The notes under the pieces: model-generated
The model's input: only the letters and a program-made list of their open reading frames with translations
What the model was told of the DNA's origin: nothing
The model's database searches: none
Made by a program: the position numbers and the translations under genes
NCBI RefSeq assembly: GCF_035610345.1
Contig: NZ_CP141212.1
Span: 3,408,618-3,472,617 of the forward strand
Length of the DNA: 64,000 nucleotides
Direction: 5' to 3'
DNA from: Sinorhizobium meliloti
GTDB taxonomy: Bacteria > Pseudomonadota > Alphaproteobacteria > Rhizobiales > Rhizobiaceae
Part shown: positions 17,349 through 26,755 of the stretch, in pieces
Layout of the letters: each line of letters starts with the position of its first letter
How positions within the stretch are numbered: the stretch's first letter is position 1

Positions 17349-17672
17349 TCAAGCCACCGCGTTCGAAATCCAGGAGCTAAGCGCCGTCTTCGGTGCGGCG
17401 CCGACCTTGATGTCGGCGACTTCGCCGCCCTTGAACATGGCGAGCGTGGGGATCGACCGGACGCCGTATTGCGCCGCGAGTTCGGGGTTTTCGTCGATGT
17501 TGAGCTTGACGACCTTGACCTTGCCGGCAAGCTCGGTTGCGATTTCTTCGAGGCTCGGCGCAATCATCTTGCACGGGCCGCACCATTCCGCCCAGAAGTC
17601 GACGACGACCGGTTCGGCCGAGTTCAGAACTTCTTTCTGAAAATTGGAAGTATCGACTTTCACAGTAGCCAT
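17349..17672 (-). CDS. trxA: thioredoxin
   Basis: 107-residue thioredoxin 1 with the active site WAEWCGPCK (Cys31 and Cys34), the cis-Pro region [10 protein letters not shown] and no signal peptide. It is the general cytoplasmic disulfide reductant. It lies 81 bases after addA in the same direction and ends at its own terminator. That gap is long enough for a separate promoter, so co-transcription with addBA is possible but not shown. Confidence 0.97.
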   Translation of the reverse strand: MATVKVDTSNFQKEVLNSAEPVVVDFWAEWCGPCKMIAPSLEEIATELAGKVKVVKLNIDENPELAAQYGVRSIPTLAMFKGGEVADIKVGAAPKTALSSWISNAVA

Positions 17673-17753
17673 CGGGTGCTCCTTCGGAATGGCAGTGTCC
17701 AGATGTTGTGTCTCATGTGAGGCATCGCCACCGGATTTTCAATATCGTGTATC

Positions 17754-20700
17754 TCACTTTGTCGCGAGCTCTTCAAGACTCCTGTCTAGCATCGGCTCGG
17801 GAAGCACCCGGATCGCCGGGCCTTCGGTGAAGATCAGCACGCATCGGAAACGCTTGCCGGGGTAAAGAGGTTTCAGGATTTCCCGATAGATCGCGAGCTG
17901 GTTTCTGTAGACCGGCGCGATCTCTTCCGGCGATTCCGGGATTTCGCGGTTGGTCTTGTAATCGGCGATGGTCACCATGTCGCCGGTGACGGCCAGACGG
18001 TCGATACGGCCCGATACGGCGAATTCGCGGGTCCCGAGCTTCAGCGTCCCCATGACGGAGACTTCCGCCCGGCTGTGCTCGCCGAAAAGCGGTTGCAGAT
18101 CCGCATGGTTGAGCACGTCCATGACGTTCCCGGCAAGTGCGCGCCGTTCGGCTTCGGGCCAGCGCGGCACGGAACGGGCGAGATAGCGCTCCGCCGCGGC
18201 CAGGCGCTCGCGGCCGTCGACCGACGGAAGAACCTGCAGCAACCGGTGCAGGATCGCGCCGCGGAGCATCGAGAATTTCGGCGCGCTCTTCCCGGCGAAA
18301 AGGGCCGAGCCGACGATCGCTTCGCCGTCGGGGTCGTCGATTGCGATGGTCGTGCCGGACGGGGCAAGAGGCCGGGGCAGCCGCCGCGGCGCGGCCGGAG
18401 GCGTGAAAAGCGCCGTCGGCAATCCGGCTGTCGGCCGTTGCGATTCTTCGGATCCGCCTTCGGACGTCGGGAGGTCGCGCGGCACATGCGCTTCGCGCCA
18501 GGCAATGCCCTGCCACTCCTCGCTTCCGGCGCGGAAAAGCCTCGGCGTTCCGCGGCCCTTCAGGTCCTGTGCCAGCGTTCCCTGCACCATCGAATGCCAG
18601 GTGTCGGTGTTCTGCCGCTGTCCGCGATAGCCGCAGACGATCAGGCGGTCGGCTGCGCGCGTCATGCCGACATAGAGGAGCCGGCGGTATTCCTCCTCGG
18701 CGAGCTTCTTCAGCCGCTCGTTGTCGGCGGCGATGAGCGAGTTCGGCGCAGAACCCGGCGCGCGCCAGACCGGGACCGTGAGCCCGGAATGATCGGCCTG
18801 CGTTTTCTCCACGAAGCGAAGGTCCGAGACCTGCTGGCGGACGAAGGCCTCGCCGCCGCCGTCGACCAGGAAGACGACCGGCGCCTCGAGGCCCTTGGCG
18901 GCATGTACGGTCATAACGCGAACCTCGTCGCGTTCCTTGTCCTGTTCGCGCTTGACCGTGGGCGCTTCGATCTCCAGCGTCGAGATGAAAGCCTGCAGGC
19001 CCGGCAGACCGCTCCTTTCATGATCGAGAGCGAAGGTGAGGAATTCGTCGAGAATATCGCTGACTTCGCTGCCGAGCCGCGCCAGGAAGGCACGCCGTCC
19101 GCCATCGGCGCCGAGGACGCGGGCATAGAAATCGTGCGGCAGCAGTTCCCGTGCCAGGCCGGCATAACGCGAAAGCGTGCGGACCGCTCCGTGATAACGG
19201 CTCGTCTCATCCGCGCCCGCCTGCCAGAGCCGTCGCCAGAGGCTTTCACCCTCGGTCCGCCGCGCGGCGAGTTCGAAGACATCCTCCTCGGCAAAATCGA
19301 GGAGCGGGCTCTTCAGCAGTGCCGCGAGCGACAGATCGTCCTCGGGCAGAAGCACGAACCGGCCGAGCGCGATCAGGTCCTGCACGGCGATATGGCTGGT
19401 CAGAACCAGTCGGTCCGCGCCGGCGACGGGGATATTGCCCCGCCGCTTGAGGGCGCGTGTCAGGGCATTGACGAAGGCGTCGCGTTTGCGCACCAGCACG
19501 ATGACGTCGCCGGGCCGCATGGCTCGGCGCACGCCTTTTTCGATCACCGTCTCCTGACCGATCCAATCTTCGAGCACCGCTGCAATGCGCCGGGCGAGGA
19601 TGTTGACCGGCGCGCGCTCGGGCGTCGCGTCGAAAGGAGCGGTCCAATCCTCTTCCGAAGCCGCCGGCTCGGGCGCGATCACATCCCAGAGGTCGACGGC
19701 GCCGGGCTGGCCGATCCGGTTAGACGCATGCACGATCGCCTCGCTCCGCGCGCTCAGACCTCTCGCATTCCCGGAATTCGCAAAGACCGTATCGACGGCG
19801 GAGAGCACGTCCACCGTCGAGCGGAAAGAAAGCTGCAGGCGGATGGGGCTGAAGTGCCTGTTGCCCGCGCGCACCCGCCGCTCCGTCAACGTGCTCTCAC
19901 GCGAGAAGCGCTCCGGCCGGGCGCCCTGGAAGGAGTAGATCGACTGCTTCTCGTCGCCGACGGCGAAAATCGTTCGGTCATCCGCGCGCGCCGTTTCGCC
20001 GGCAAAGAAATCCGCCGCGAGCGACTGGATGATCGCCCATTGCGCAGGACTCGTATCCTGCGCCTCGTCGACGAGGATATGGTCGATCCCCTGATCCAGC
20101 TTGTAGTGCACCCAGGCGCCCACGTCGCTTCGGGCAAGCAGTGCCGCCGTGCGGTTGATGAGATCCTCGAAATCGAGCTGGCTGCGTGCCTTCTTGAGCG
20201 CCTCGTAGTCGCGGTTGAGCCTCTCGGCGAGAATGAGGGCGGCGCGGGTCGCCCCGTACATCTGGACGATGCTCAGGCGGTCCACGCAGGCGAGCATGTG
20301 GATGCGCGCCTCTTCCGCCCTGAGTTCGAGCTGCGGCGCTGCACGGCGCATGGCGGCGTTCAGAAAGGCCGATTCCGCCTTGGGCTTGCCGCCGCCGTTG
20401 AAGAAGAGTTCCACGAGTTTGGCATAGCGGGCGGTGGCATCTTCGATCGCGCGGACGGCCCGCAAGCCTTCTGCGATGGCAGAGGGCTTGGCGCCGCCGA
20501 GGCGCAATCCAAGGTCGATATAGTCATCGAGTGCCGGGCCGTTGAGTCCCGCCAGCGGCCAGACCGCGGCCATGACCGTCTCGGCGGTCTCGCCGGGCTC
20601 GAGGCCGAGCGCCGTCCGCAGATGCGCGTCCATCCCGCCGCGTCCGGAGACGTGATCGAGAAAGGCCTGGATCGGCGCCCGGTTGGCGACGATCGCCGCA

Positions 20701-21338
20701 AGCAGCTTTTCAAGCCCGGTATCGTCGGCAAGATCGAGGACCGTGGCGAAGGCCTCCGCCAGTTCCCGGTCGCTTGCCGCTGCCGTGGCGGTCAAGAGAG
20801 CCCTGCGGGCGTCGGCGAGCAGCACCGCCGCTGCCCGGTCGTCGAGAACGGAGAAATGCCCTGCGACATTGGCCTCGAGCGGGAACTGGTGCAGAAGCGC
20901 CTCGCAGAAGGCGTGAATCGTCTGGATTTTCAGTCCGCCCGGGGTTTCCAGGGCGCGCGCGAACAGCCGGCGGGCCTCCTGGATCTTGGCCGTTGGCGGC
21001 CGCTTGCCTTCGATCGCCTCTATGCGCTTTTCGAGGGTGCTATCGTCGAGGGTCGCCCATTCGGCGAGTTTCTCGAACACGCGGTTCGACATCTCGGAAG
21101 CGGCCGCCTTCGTGTAGGTCAGGCAGAGGATGGCGGACGGCCGGCAGCCCGCAAGCAGAAGCCGGATGACGCGCTGCGTGAGCACATGCGTCTTGCCGGA
21201 GCCGGCATTGGCGGAAACCCAGGCGGAACGCGCGGGATCGGAGGCGAGCGCCTGCCGCTGCGTCGTCCAGTCGAGCCACCCCTCGGGGGTTCTCTCCTCC
21301 GGGCCTGTCGCATCACTCCTCATCGTCGTCCTCGCCAT
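17754..21338 (-). CDS. addA: AddA helicase-nuclease subunit
   Basis: 1194-residue UvrD-type helicase with a C-terminal RecB-family nuclease, subunit A of AddAB, which resects double-strand breaks for recombination. Walker A is SANAGSGKTHVLTQRV at about 42-57. Helicase motif II is ILVDEAQDTSPAQW, and GDEKQSIYSFQGA and VMTVHAAKGLEAPVVF are further helicase motifs. The nuclease core is GRIDRLAVTGDMVTIADYKTNRE near residue 1120. Its start overlaps the end of addB by 26 bases, so the two are translated together. Confidence 0.96.
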   Translation of the reverse strand: MARTTMRSDATGPEERTPEGWLDWTTQRQALASDPARSAWVSANAGSGKTHVLTQRVIRLLLAGCRPSAILCLTYTKAAASEMSNRVFEKLAEWATLDDSTLEKRIEAIEGKRPPTAKIQEARRLFARALETPGGLKIQTIHAFCEALLHQFPLEANVAGHFSVLDDRAAAVLLADARRALLTATAAASDRELAEAFATVLDLADDTGLEKLLAAIVANRAPIQAFLDHVSGRGGMDAHLRTALGLEPGETAETVMAAVWPLAGLNGPALDDYIDLGLRLGGAKPSAIAEGLRAVRAIEDATARYAKLVELFFNGGGKPKAESAFLNAAMRRAAPQLELRAEEARIHMLACVDRLSIVQMYGATRAALILAERLNRDYEALKKARSQLDFEDLINRTAALLARSDVGAWVHYKLDQGIDHILVDEAQDTSPAQWAIIQSLAADFFAGETARADDRTIFAVGDEKQSIYSFQGARPERFSRESTLTERRVRAGNRHFSPIRLQLSFRSTVDVLSAVDTVFANSGNARGLSARSEAIVHASNRIGQPGAVDLWDVIAPEPAASEEDWTAPFDATPERAPVNILARRIAAVLEDWIGQETVIEKGVRRAMRPGDVIVLVRKRDAFVNALTRALKRRGNIPVAGADRLVLTSHIAVQDLIALGRFVLLPEDDLSLAALLKSPLLDFAEEDVFELAARRTEGESLWRRLWQAGADETSRYHGAVRTLSRYAGLARELLPHDFYARVLGADGGRRAFLARLGSEVSDILDEFLTFALDHERSGLPGLQAFISTLEIEAPTVKREQDKERDEVRVMTVHAAKGLEAPVVFLVDGGGEAFVRQQVSDLRFVEKTQADHSGLTVPVWRAPGSAPNSLIAADNERLKKLAEEEYRRLLYVGMTRAADRLIVCGYRGQRQNTDTWHSMVQGTLAQDLKGRGTPRLFRAGSEEWQGIAWREAHVPRDLPTSEGGSEESQRPTAGLPTALFTPPAAPRRLPRPLAPSGTTIAIDDPDGEAIVGSALFAGKSAPKFSMLRGAILHRLLQVLPSVDGRERLAAAERYLARSVPRWPEAERRALAGNVMDVLNHADLQPLFGEHSRAEVSVMGTLKLGTREFAVSGRIDRLAVTGDMVTIADYKTNREIPESPEEIAPVYRNQLAIYREILKPLYPGKRFRCVLIFTEGPAIRVLPEPMLDRSLEELATK

Positions 21339-24300
21339 CCGCGGTCGCCCATTCGGCGACGCGCGCCAGATGATCGTATTCCCCGCCGTAGTCGCGTTGT
21401 TTCTGAACGATCAGGCGCGAGGCGAAGCCGAACCTGCCGCTCATAAGCGCGGAAAGCAGCTTCCGGAGCTCGACGAGCGACTCGTCCGCCAGTTGTTCGG
21501 TGGATTTCGTCTCCTTCGAACGGGCGCCCTCGTTGTTGACGGTGTCGACGGCAAACCGGCTGCCCGGCTTCAGCCGGACATAGCGCAGGGAGTGCGGCCG
21601 AGCCGGTCCGATCATACGGAATGCCCCGGCCCTGAGCGCTGCCGCCTCGAGCGCCAGCTGCGGGTCGAGAAGTGCCCGTGCCTCTTTGGGCGAGGGGCTC
21701 GATCCGGTCTTGTAGTCGATGATGTCGATCGTTCCGTCCGCCAGGCGATCCAGCCGGTCGGCGATGCCGGTCAGCCGGATATCTCCGATGCCGAGATCCA
21801 TCGCCGCCGGAACCTCGGTGAACGAGTTCACAATGCCGTGCCGGCGCTCCCGCTCCCACTCGAGGAACGCCCTTCCGACCGCCTGGAAGCGTGGCCGCCA
21901 GATGGTGTCGATATGCGCAGGCAGTTTCTCCTCGTCGAAAGCCTCGTCGGTGAGGCGGATCATCGCTTCCTCGCCCTCGCATGTCGCCGGGTCGAAGCCG
22001 CCCTTGACGAAGCGATCGACGATCCGGTGATAGAGCAGGCCGCGTTCCGCCGCCCCCGGATCGCGGTTGAACGGTTGGATCGGTTCCAGCCGGAGAATGC
22101 GCCTCGCGTAGACGGCATAGGGATCGCGGCGCAGGCGCGTCACCTCGCTGAAGGAATATTTTCGCGGCTGCAGCTCCGCGGGAGGCTTCGGCTCCGGCCG
22201 GTCCGACAATGGCTGACGCTCGCCTTGGTCGAGAATGCGCATCCAGTGGAGATAGTCGGCGCCATTCGCCTTGAGCAGTTCCGTCAGCCTCTTGCCGCCG
22301 AGCGCCTGAAGGCGCTGCAGCCATCGGGAAGCCACTGTCGGCGCCGATCCCTGACGCATGGAGCGCGAAAGGATCAGCCGGCGGGTGCCGCAGGCCATCT
22401 GGAAATCATGCGCGAGCTGGCCGATTCGCCGCTCCGGCGGCTCCAGTCCGATACCCGCCTTCATCGTTCGCGAAAGGAACGGATCGTTCGAGGTCTGCCC
22501 CGGCCAGGTGCCCTCGTTCATGCCGCCGAGCACCACCAGGTCCACGCTTTGCAGGCGCGATTCGAGCGCTCCGAAAATGAAGACGCGGGGATGGCGCATC
22601 GACCGCGGCTTGACGGCTTCGCTTGCGGCAAGCGCCTCGAGAATGTCGCACCATTGCGGCCCGTCGGCCTCCATCTGGCCATCGGTTTCGATGATGCCCC
22701 TGAGGAGCGTCGCCAATATTTCGCCGGCTTCCGAAGCCCAGAGCGCCCCAAGGTTGCCTTGCTCGTCGATGGCGGCCGCCTCCAGAGCGTGCCCTGTACG
22801 CTCCGCCCAATCCGAAAGGGGCAGCACGGCCGAGCGGTGACGGCCGGTTTGCGGATCGGCAGAGAGAGTGCTGGCCAGGGGAGCGACCGCCGAGGCTATC
22901 CGGCGTGCGAGTGCGCGCGCGATGGCGATGTCGTCGGGGCCGATGCCCGCCCTCCAGGGCGGCGGGTGCCGGTCGGTCTTCTGCCTGTCGAGCGCCTTGT
23001 CGATGACCCCCTCCAAGGCCGATATGTCGGCCGCATCGGTGCCCCCGCGCAGGGCCGCGAGCTCCAGCACGTCCGCGGCTCGGCGCGCATCCTCTGCCGT
23101 CTGGCCGAAGCGCGCCAGCGGATGCTTGAGAAGTGCGACCAGGGCAACCGGATCGTCCGGCCTCAGCGTCGCTTCCAAGAGCAGCCGGGCAAGTGCGCCC
23201 GCCGGCGTCGCCGAGAGCGGAATGCCTGCGGAATCGTCCGCCTCTATACCGAAGCGGGCAAGCTCGGTGCCGACGCGACGCGCAAGTCCTCGATCGGGGG
23301 TGATGAGCGCCGCCTGGCTCTCCTCGTCGGCTTCGAGAGCGAGCCGAAGCGCGATCGCGATGGCGGTTGCCTCTTCGCGTTCGTTCGCCGCTTCGATCAG
23401 CGCCACATCCGCAAAGGCGGACAGGAGTCTTTCCGCATCGAAGCTCTGGCGGGCCTCCATCCAGACATTCGTCGCGTCGGCGGGCAACAGCGCCCGCGAC
23501 AGGACCGCGCTGCGATAATCGAGATCATCGGCAGCGCTCGCGAGGGCGGGCACGTCGCCGCGTTCGATGCCCATGCGCTTGAGCAGACGGTGAAATCCAT
23601 ATTGCGGGTGGGTGCGGCTTGCCGGGCTCCTTGAAGAATCGCCGGAGCCGGGCGTCTCTCCGGCGATCAGCCGCCACTCCGCATCGCTCATCGATCCGTC
23701 GAGGCCCGGGAGCACGATCGTACCGTTCGGCAGCGCCTTGACCGCGGCGATAAGGGCGGCCGTCGCCGGGATCGAACCGGTCGAACCGGCGATGATGATC
23801 GGTCCGCTCACTTTTCCGGCGGCGATACGCTGGGTCTCGGCCTTCAGCACCGCATTGCGGTGGCGTGCGGGCGAAGAGTGCTTGAGTTCCGCCAACCGCT
23901 CCGGCCAATAGGTGCGGGCGATCTTGAGGAAGGCCAGCGTCAGTTGCCACCAGAGCGCATGTTCGCCGCCGTCGAGCCCGTCGAGGGCCTCCCAGTCGAG
24001 TTCCTCGGTCTCGATCGCGTCGATGAGTTCGGCGAGGTTGCGCGCGAGCCAGATGGCGTCGGCAGGGCTTGCCGGCGCGATCAGCGGGCTTTCCGCGTGG
24101 ATGTCGAGGACCACCTGGGGCAGGCGGTTTCGCCAGGCGAGAATGAGGCGGCCGAGTTCGATGAGCCTTGCCGTTCCGGAAAGCGGCGGCGCGAGGTCGA
24201 GGATTGCCGGCACCTCGGCGTCGAAGAAGCCGCTGTCGTCGTCGGTCTCGCCGAGCGCCCGGATCATCGGCAGGATGGCCGATCGGCCGCCGAGCAGATC

Positions 24301-24492
24301 GACGAACTCCGAGCGTAGCACGCGGGCGGAGCGCCGGGTCGGCACGAAGATCGTCACACCGGCCAGTGCCAGCGGCTGCGCCGGATCGTAGCGGAAGCCC
24401 GGGGTCAGCTCGCCACTGCAGAGCCTTTCCGCGACCGTCCTCAGAAAAGGCAGGCCGGCGGGAATCGTGAAGACGTTCGGATGTCCGGGCAC
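21313..24492 (-). CDS. addB: AddB subunit, alphaproteobacterial type
   Basis: 1059-residue partner of AddA with an inactive helicase-like N-terminal half and a C-terminal RecB-family nuclease (ADRLDRLADGTIDIIDYKTG). No cysteine follows the nuclease motif: the C-terminus FASRLIVQKQRDYGGEYDHL has none. The four-cysteine iron-sulfur staple of Bacillus AddB is therefore absent. Only one base separates it from murU upstream. Confidence 0.94.
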   Translation of the reverse strand: MPGHPNVFTIPAGLPFLRTVAERLCSGELTPGFRYDPAQPLALAGVTIFVPTRRSARVLRSEFVDLLGGRSAILPMIRALGETDDDSGFFDAEVPAILDLAPPLSGTARLIELGRLILAWRNRLPQVVLDIHAESPLIAPASPADAIWLARNLAELIDAIETEELDWEALDGLDGGEHALWWQLTLAFLKIARTYWPERLAELKHSSPARHRNAVLKAETQRIAAGKVSGPIIIAGSTGSIPATAALIAAVKALPNGTIVLPGLDGSMSDAEWRLIAGETPGSGDSSRSPASRTHPQYGFHRLLKRMGIERGDVPALASAADDLDYRSAVLSRALLPADATNVWMEARQSFDAERLLSAFADVALIEAANEREEATAIAIALRLALEADEESQAALITPDRGLARRVGTELARFGIEADDSAGIPLSATPAGALARLLLEATLRPDDPVALVALLKHPLARFGQTAEDARRAADVLELAALRGGTDAADISALEGVIDKALDRQKTDRHPPPWRAGIGPDDIAIARALARRIASAVAPLASTLSADPQTGRHRSAVLPLSDWAERTGHALEAAAIDEQGNLGALWASEAGEILATLLRGIIETDGQMEADGPQWCDILEALAASEAVKPRSMRHPRVFIFGALESRLQSVDLVVLGGMNEGTWPGQTSNDPFLSRTMKAGIGLEPPERRIGQLAHDFQMACGTRRLILSRSMRQGSAPTVASRWLQRLQALGGKRLTELLKANGADYLHWMRILDQGERQPLSDRPEPKPPAELQPRKYSFSEVTRLRRDPYAVYARRILRLEPIQPFNRDPGAAERGLLYHRIVDRFVKGGFDPATCEGEEAMIRLTDEAFDEEKLPAHIDTIWRPRFQAVGRAFLEWERERRHGIVNSFTEVPAAMDLGIGDIRLTGIADRLDRLADGTIDIIDYKTGSSPSPKEARALLDPQLALEAAALRAGAFRMIGPARPHSLRYVRLKPGSRFAVDTVNNEGARSKETKSTEQLADESLVELRKLLSALMSGRFGFASRLIVQKQRDYGGEYDHLARVAEWATADGEDDDEE

Positions 24493-24493
24493 C

Positions 24494-25225
24494 TCATCCC
24501 TCCGGCCGGAAGCGGCGGATCGCAGCCTCGGCCTCCGCTATGGCTTCCGGCGAGCCGACGGTGATCCAGTGCCCTTCGAGCATCAGACCGAAAAGGCGTC
24601 CCCTGGCGATCGCCCGGTCGAAATAGATGTTGAGGTTGAACGCCTCGTCCGGCGCGTCTGCAAGCAGCGCTGCGTCCATGGCGATCGCGCCGGCATAGAC
24701 GACGGGATTCGCCATGCCGTCTTCATAGCGCGTGAGCCGGCCGTCTTCCGATAGCGAGAAATCGCGTTTGCCGTTGTGCCCGGTCGTGTTCTCGAGACGA
24801 ACGCAGAGCAGCGCCATGTCCATGCGCTCCGGATCGAAGAACTCGGCAAGCTTTTTCAGGTTGCACGGTTGCCGCGGCTTCTCGCCGATCCAGAAAAGGT
24901 CGGCATTCATGACGAGCACCGGCCCGCCATCGAGCAGCTTCAGGCCCTTCGCCAGCCCTCCGCCGGAATTCATCAGCGCATCCCGCTCGTCCGAAATCAG
25001 GATATGCGGCGCCTCTCGCCGGCCGAGGTGCTCCTCCATCTGGCCGGCGAAATGATGGACGTTCACAACGGCCCTGGTCACGCCCGCGGCGGCGAGCAGG
25101 TCCAGCACATAGTCGATCATCGGCTTGCCGGCTATCCTGACAAGCGGCTTCGGCAGCGTGTCGGTGACCGGCCGCAGGCGGGTGCCCAGTCCGGCCGCAA
25201 GCACCATGGCATTGGTGATGGGCAT
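24494..25225 (-). CDS. murU: nucleotidyltransferase, MurNAc-1-phosphate uridylyltransferase (MurU) type
   Basis: 243-residue sugar-1-phosphate nucleotidyltransferase with AMVLAAGLGTRLRPVTDTLPKPL, of which AAGLGTRLRP is the NTP-binding loop. It also has VLVMNADLFW (metal Asp) and WITVGSPEAIAEAE at the end. The short length and its position next to an AmgK-like kinase point to MurU, which makes UDP-MurNAc in the cell-wall recycling route that bypasses de novo MurA/B. A general NDP-sugar pyrophosphorylase is the alternative. It lies six bases after the tsaE-amgK fusion. Confidence 0.85.
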   Translation of the reverse strand: MPITNAMVLAAGLGTRLRPVTDTLPKPLVRIAGKPMIDYVLDLLAAAGVTRAVVNVHHFAGQMEEHLGRREAPHILISDERDALMNSGGGLAKGLKLLDGGPVLVMNADLFWIGEKPRQPCNLKKLAEFFDPERMDMALLCVRLENTTGHNGKRDFSLSEDGRLTRYEDGMANPVVYAGAIAMDAALLADAPDEAFNLNIYFDRAIARGRLFGLMLEGHWITVGSPEAIAEAEAAIRRFRPEG

Positions 25226-25231
25226 CGTGTC

Positions 25232-26746
25232 CTAACGGTTCGCTGATTCGGGAGCGAGGATTCCAGCCTTAATGCACCATTCGCGCAAGGGTGTCAGCAC
25301 CTGATGGGAGAGCGCATGCTCGAGATAGGCGAAGGTGCGCGGCATGTGCTTCATGTAGCCGGGTTTGCCGTCGCGCTCCTTGAGCCGCACCCAAATTCCG
25401 GCGAGCTTGCAGTTGCGCTGAGCGGCCATCAGATGCCAGTCGCGCCGGAAGGCGGCCTCGTCGAAGGGACCCAGACCACGGCGCTCGGAGATGTAGGCAG
25501 TCATCATCCGCTGGGCGAGATCGGGCTCGATCGTCACTCGCGCATCCTGCACCAGCGAGGCCACGTCATAGGCCGTCGGCCCGATCATCGCGTCCTGGAA
25601 GTCGATGATGCCGATTCGGTCGAATCCGGTGCGGTCCTGACGCCAGAGAATGTTCGGCGAGTGGAAATCGCGCAGAAGAAGGTTCTTCTCCGCGGAAGCG
25701 AGAACGCCGATCAGTCCGTCCCATACGGCGAAGTATTCCCGCCGCTCATCGTCCGAGGCAGGCCGCTCCCGTTTCCACGGGAGATACCAGTCGACGAGCA
25801 GACTGGTTTCGATCTTGATCGCCGTCCGGTCGAAAGCGGGGATGTGGTGAACGACCCCTTGAGCCACTGCGATGTCGCGCTCCGCGGGCTGAGCATGCAG
25901 CCGGGCCAGAAGGCGTGCGCCTTCGATGTAGCGCTCCGCCACGGGGCGGCCATCGGCGTCGAGGATGCCTTCGGATCCAAGGTATTCGATGAGAAGCAGA
26001 CCCTGGTCGAGGTCGCGCGCGTAGATCGCCGGTGCCGCGAAACCACGTTTGCGCAGGAGTTGCGAGATCGCGACGAAGGGGACGACGTCCTCGGCGATAT
26101 GGGCGAGCTGCTGGTAGTACTTGCCGTCCTGAAGGATAGGTCCCGGCTTGTGTCTCGGCGCATCCATCAAGATCTTCGCCGGCGCACCATCCCCGGTGTC
26201 GATGCGTTCATAGGCCCGGATCGAAGCGTCGCCGCTCAGGTGGCGCCGACGGGCGCCAGGATAGGCTGCATCGAGCAGGAACTTGCGAATGGCAAGCGAG
26301 CGGTTGATCCGTTCGAAGGCCGCGTCCGGAGCCGTCAGGTGAATGCGCCGCCCCTCGTCTTCATGCGAGAAGGTCAGGGTGATTCGGTTGGCCGGAAGCG
26401 CCTCCTCGGCCTTCTCCGGCCATTCCACGAGACAGATGCCGTGGGCGAGCGCCTCGTCGAAACCGAGCTCGTCAAGCTCGGATGCGTCCGCGAGCCGGTA
26501 GAGATCGAAATGAGCGACCGGGATGCTGAGGTCGTAGCTTTGAACCAGGGTGAAGGTGGGGCTGGGCACCTCGAGCGTCTCGTCGTCGGCCATGGCCCGG
26601 ATGAAGGCCCTTGCCAGGGTCGATTTTCCCGCGCCGAGGTCGCCCGAGAGAGCGACGCATTCGCCGCCCTTCAGCGCCAATGCGAGATCTTCGCCGAATT
26701 CGATGGTGGCGGCCTCGTCCTTCAGCAGACGTTCGAGAGATTTCAT
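25232..26746 (-). CDS. TsaE-AmgK fusion: t6A ATPase joined to anomeric sugar kinase
   Basis: 504 residues in two parts. Residues 1-150 are TsaE (YjeE), the ATPase of the tRNA t6A37 threonylcarbamoyl complex. It shows Walker A SGDLGAGKST (about 34-43), VPSPTFTLVQSY, HFDLYRL and LVEWPEKAE. Residues about 155-500 are an aminoglycoside-phosphotransferase fold kinase with catalytic LLRDFHSPNILW (Asp360, Asn365) and IIDFQDAMIGPTAYD (Asp382). This part matches AmgK, the MurNAc/GlcNAc anomeric kinase that supplies MurU, encoded next. No stop or frameshift lies between the halves. Nine bases separate it from divL upstream. Confidence 0.92.
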   Translation of the reverse strand: MKSLERLLKDEAATIEFGEDLALALKGGECVALSGDLGAGKSTLARAFIRAMADDETLEVPSPTFTLVQSYDLSIPVAHFDLYRLADASELDELGFDEALAHGICLVEWPEKAEEALPANRITLTFSHEDEGRRIHLTAPDAAFERINRSLAIRKFLLDAAYPGARRRHLSGDASIRAYERIDTGDGAPAKILMDAPRHKPGPILQDGKYYQQLAHIAEDVVPFVAISQLLRKRGFAAPAIYARDLDQGLLLIEYLGSEGILDADGRPVAERYIEGARLLARLHAQPAERDIAVAQGVVHHIPAFDRTAIKIETSLLVDWYLPWKRERPASDDERREYFAVWDGLIGVLASAEKNLLLRDFHSPNILWRQDRTGFDRIGIIDFQDAMIGPTAYDVASLVQDARVTIEPDLAQRMMTAYISERRGLGPFDEAAFRRDWHLMAAQRNCKLAGIWVRLKERDGKPGYMKHMPRTFAYLEHALSHQVLTPLREWCIKAGILAPESANR

Positions 26747-26755
26747 TTAGTTCAT

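Noticed and set aside
18075..21446. 1123-residue plus-strand open frame opposite addA
   Set aside because: Shadow of addA; no motif, no ribosome site, and addA is certain.
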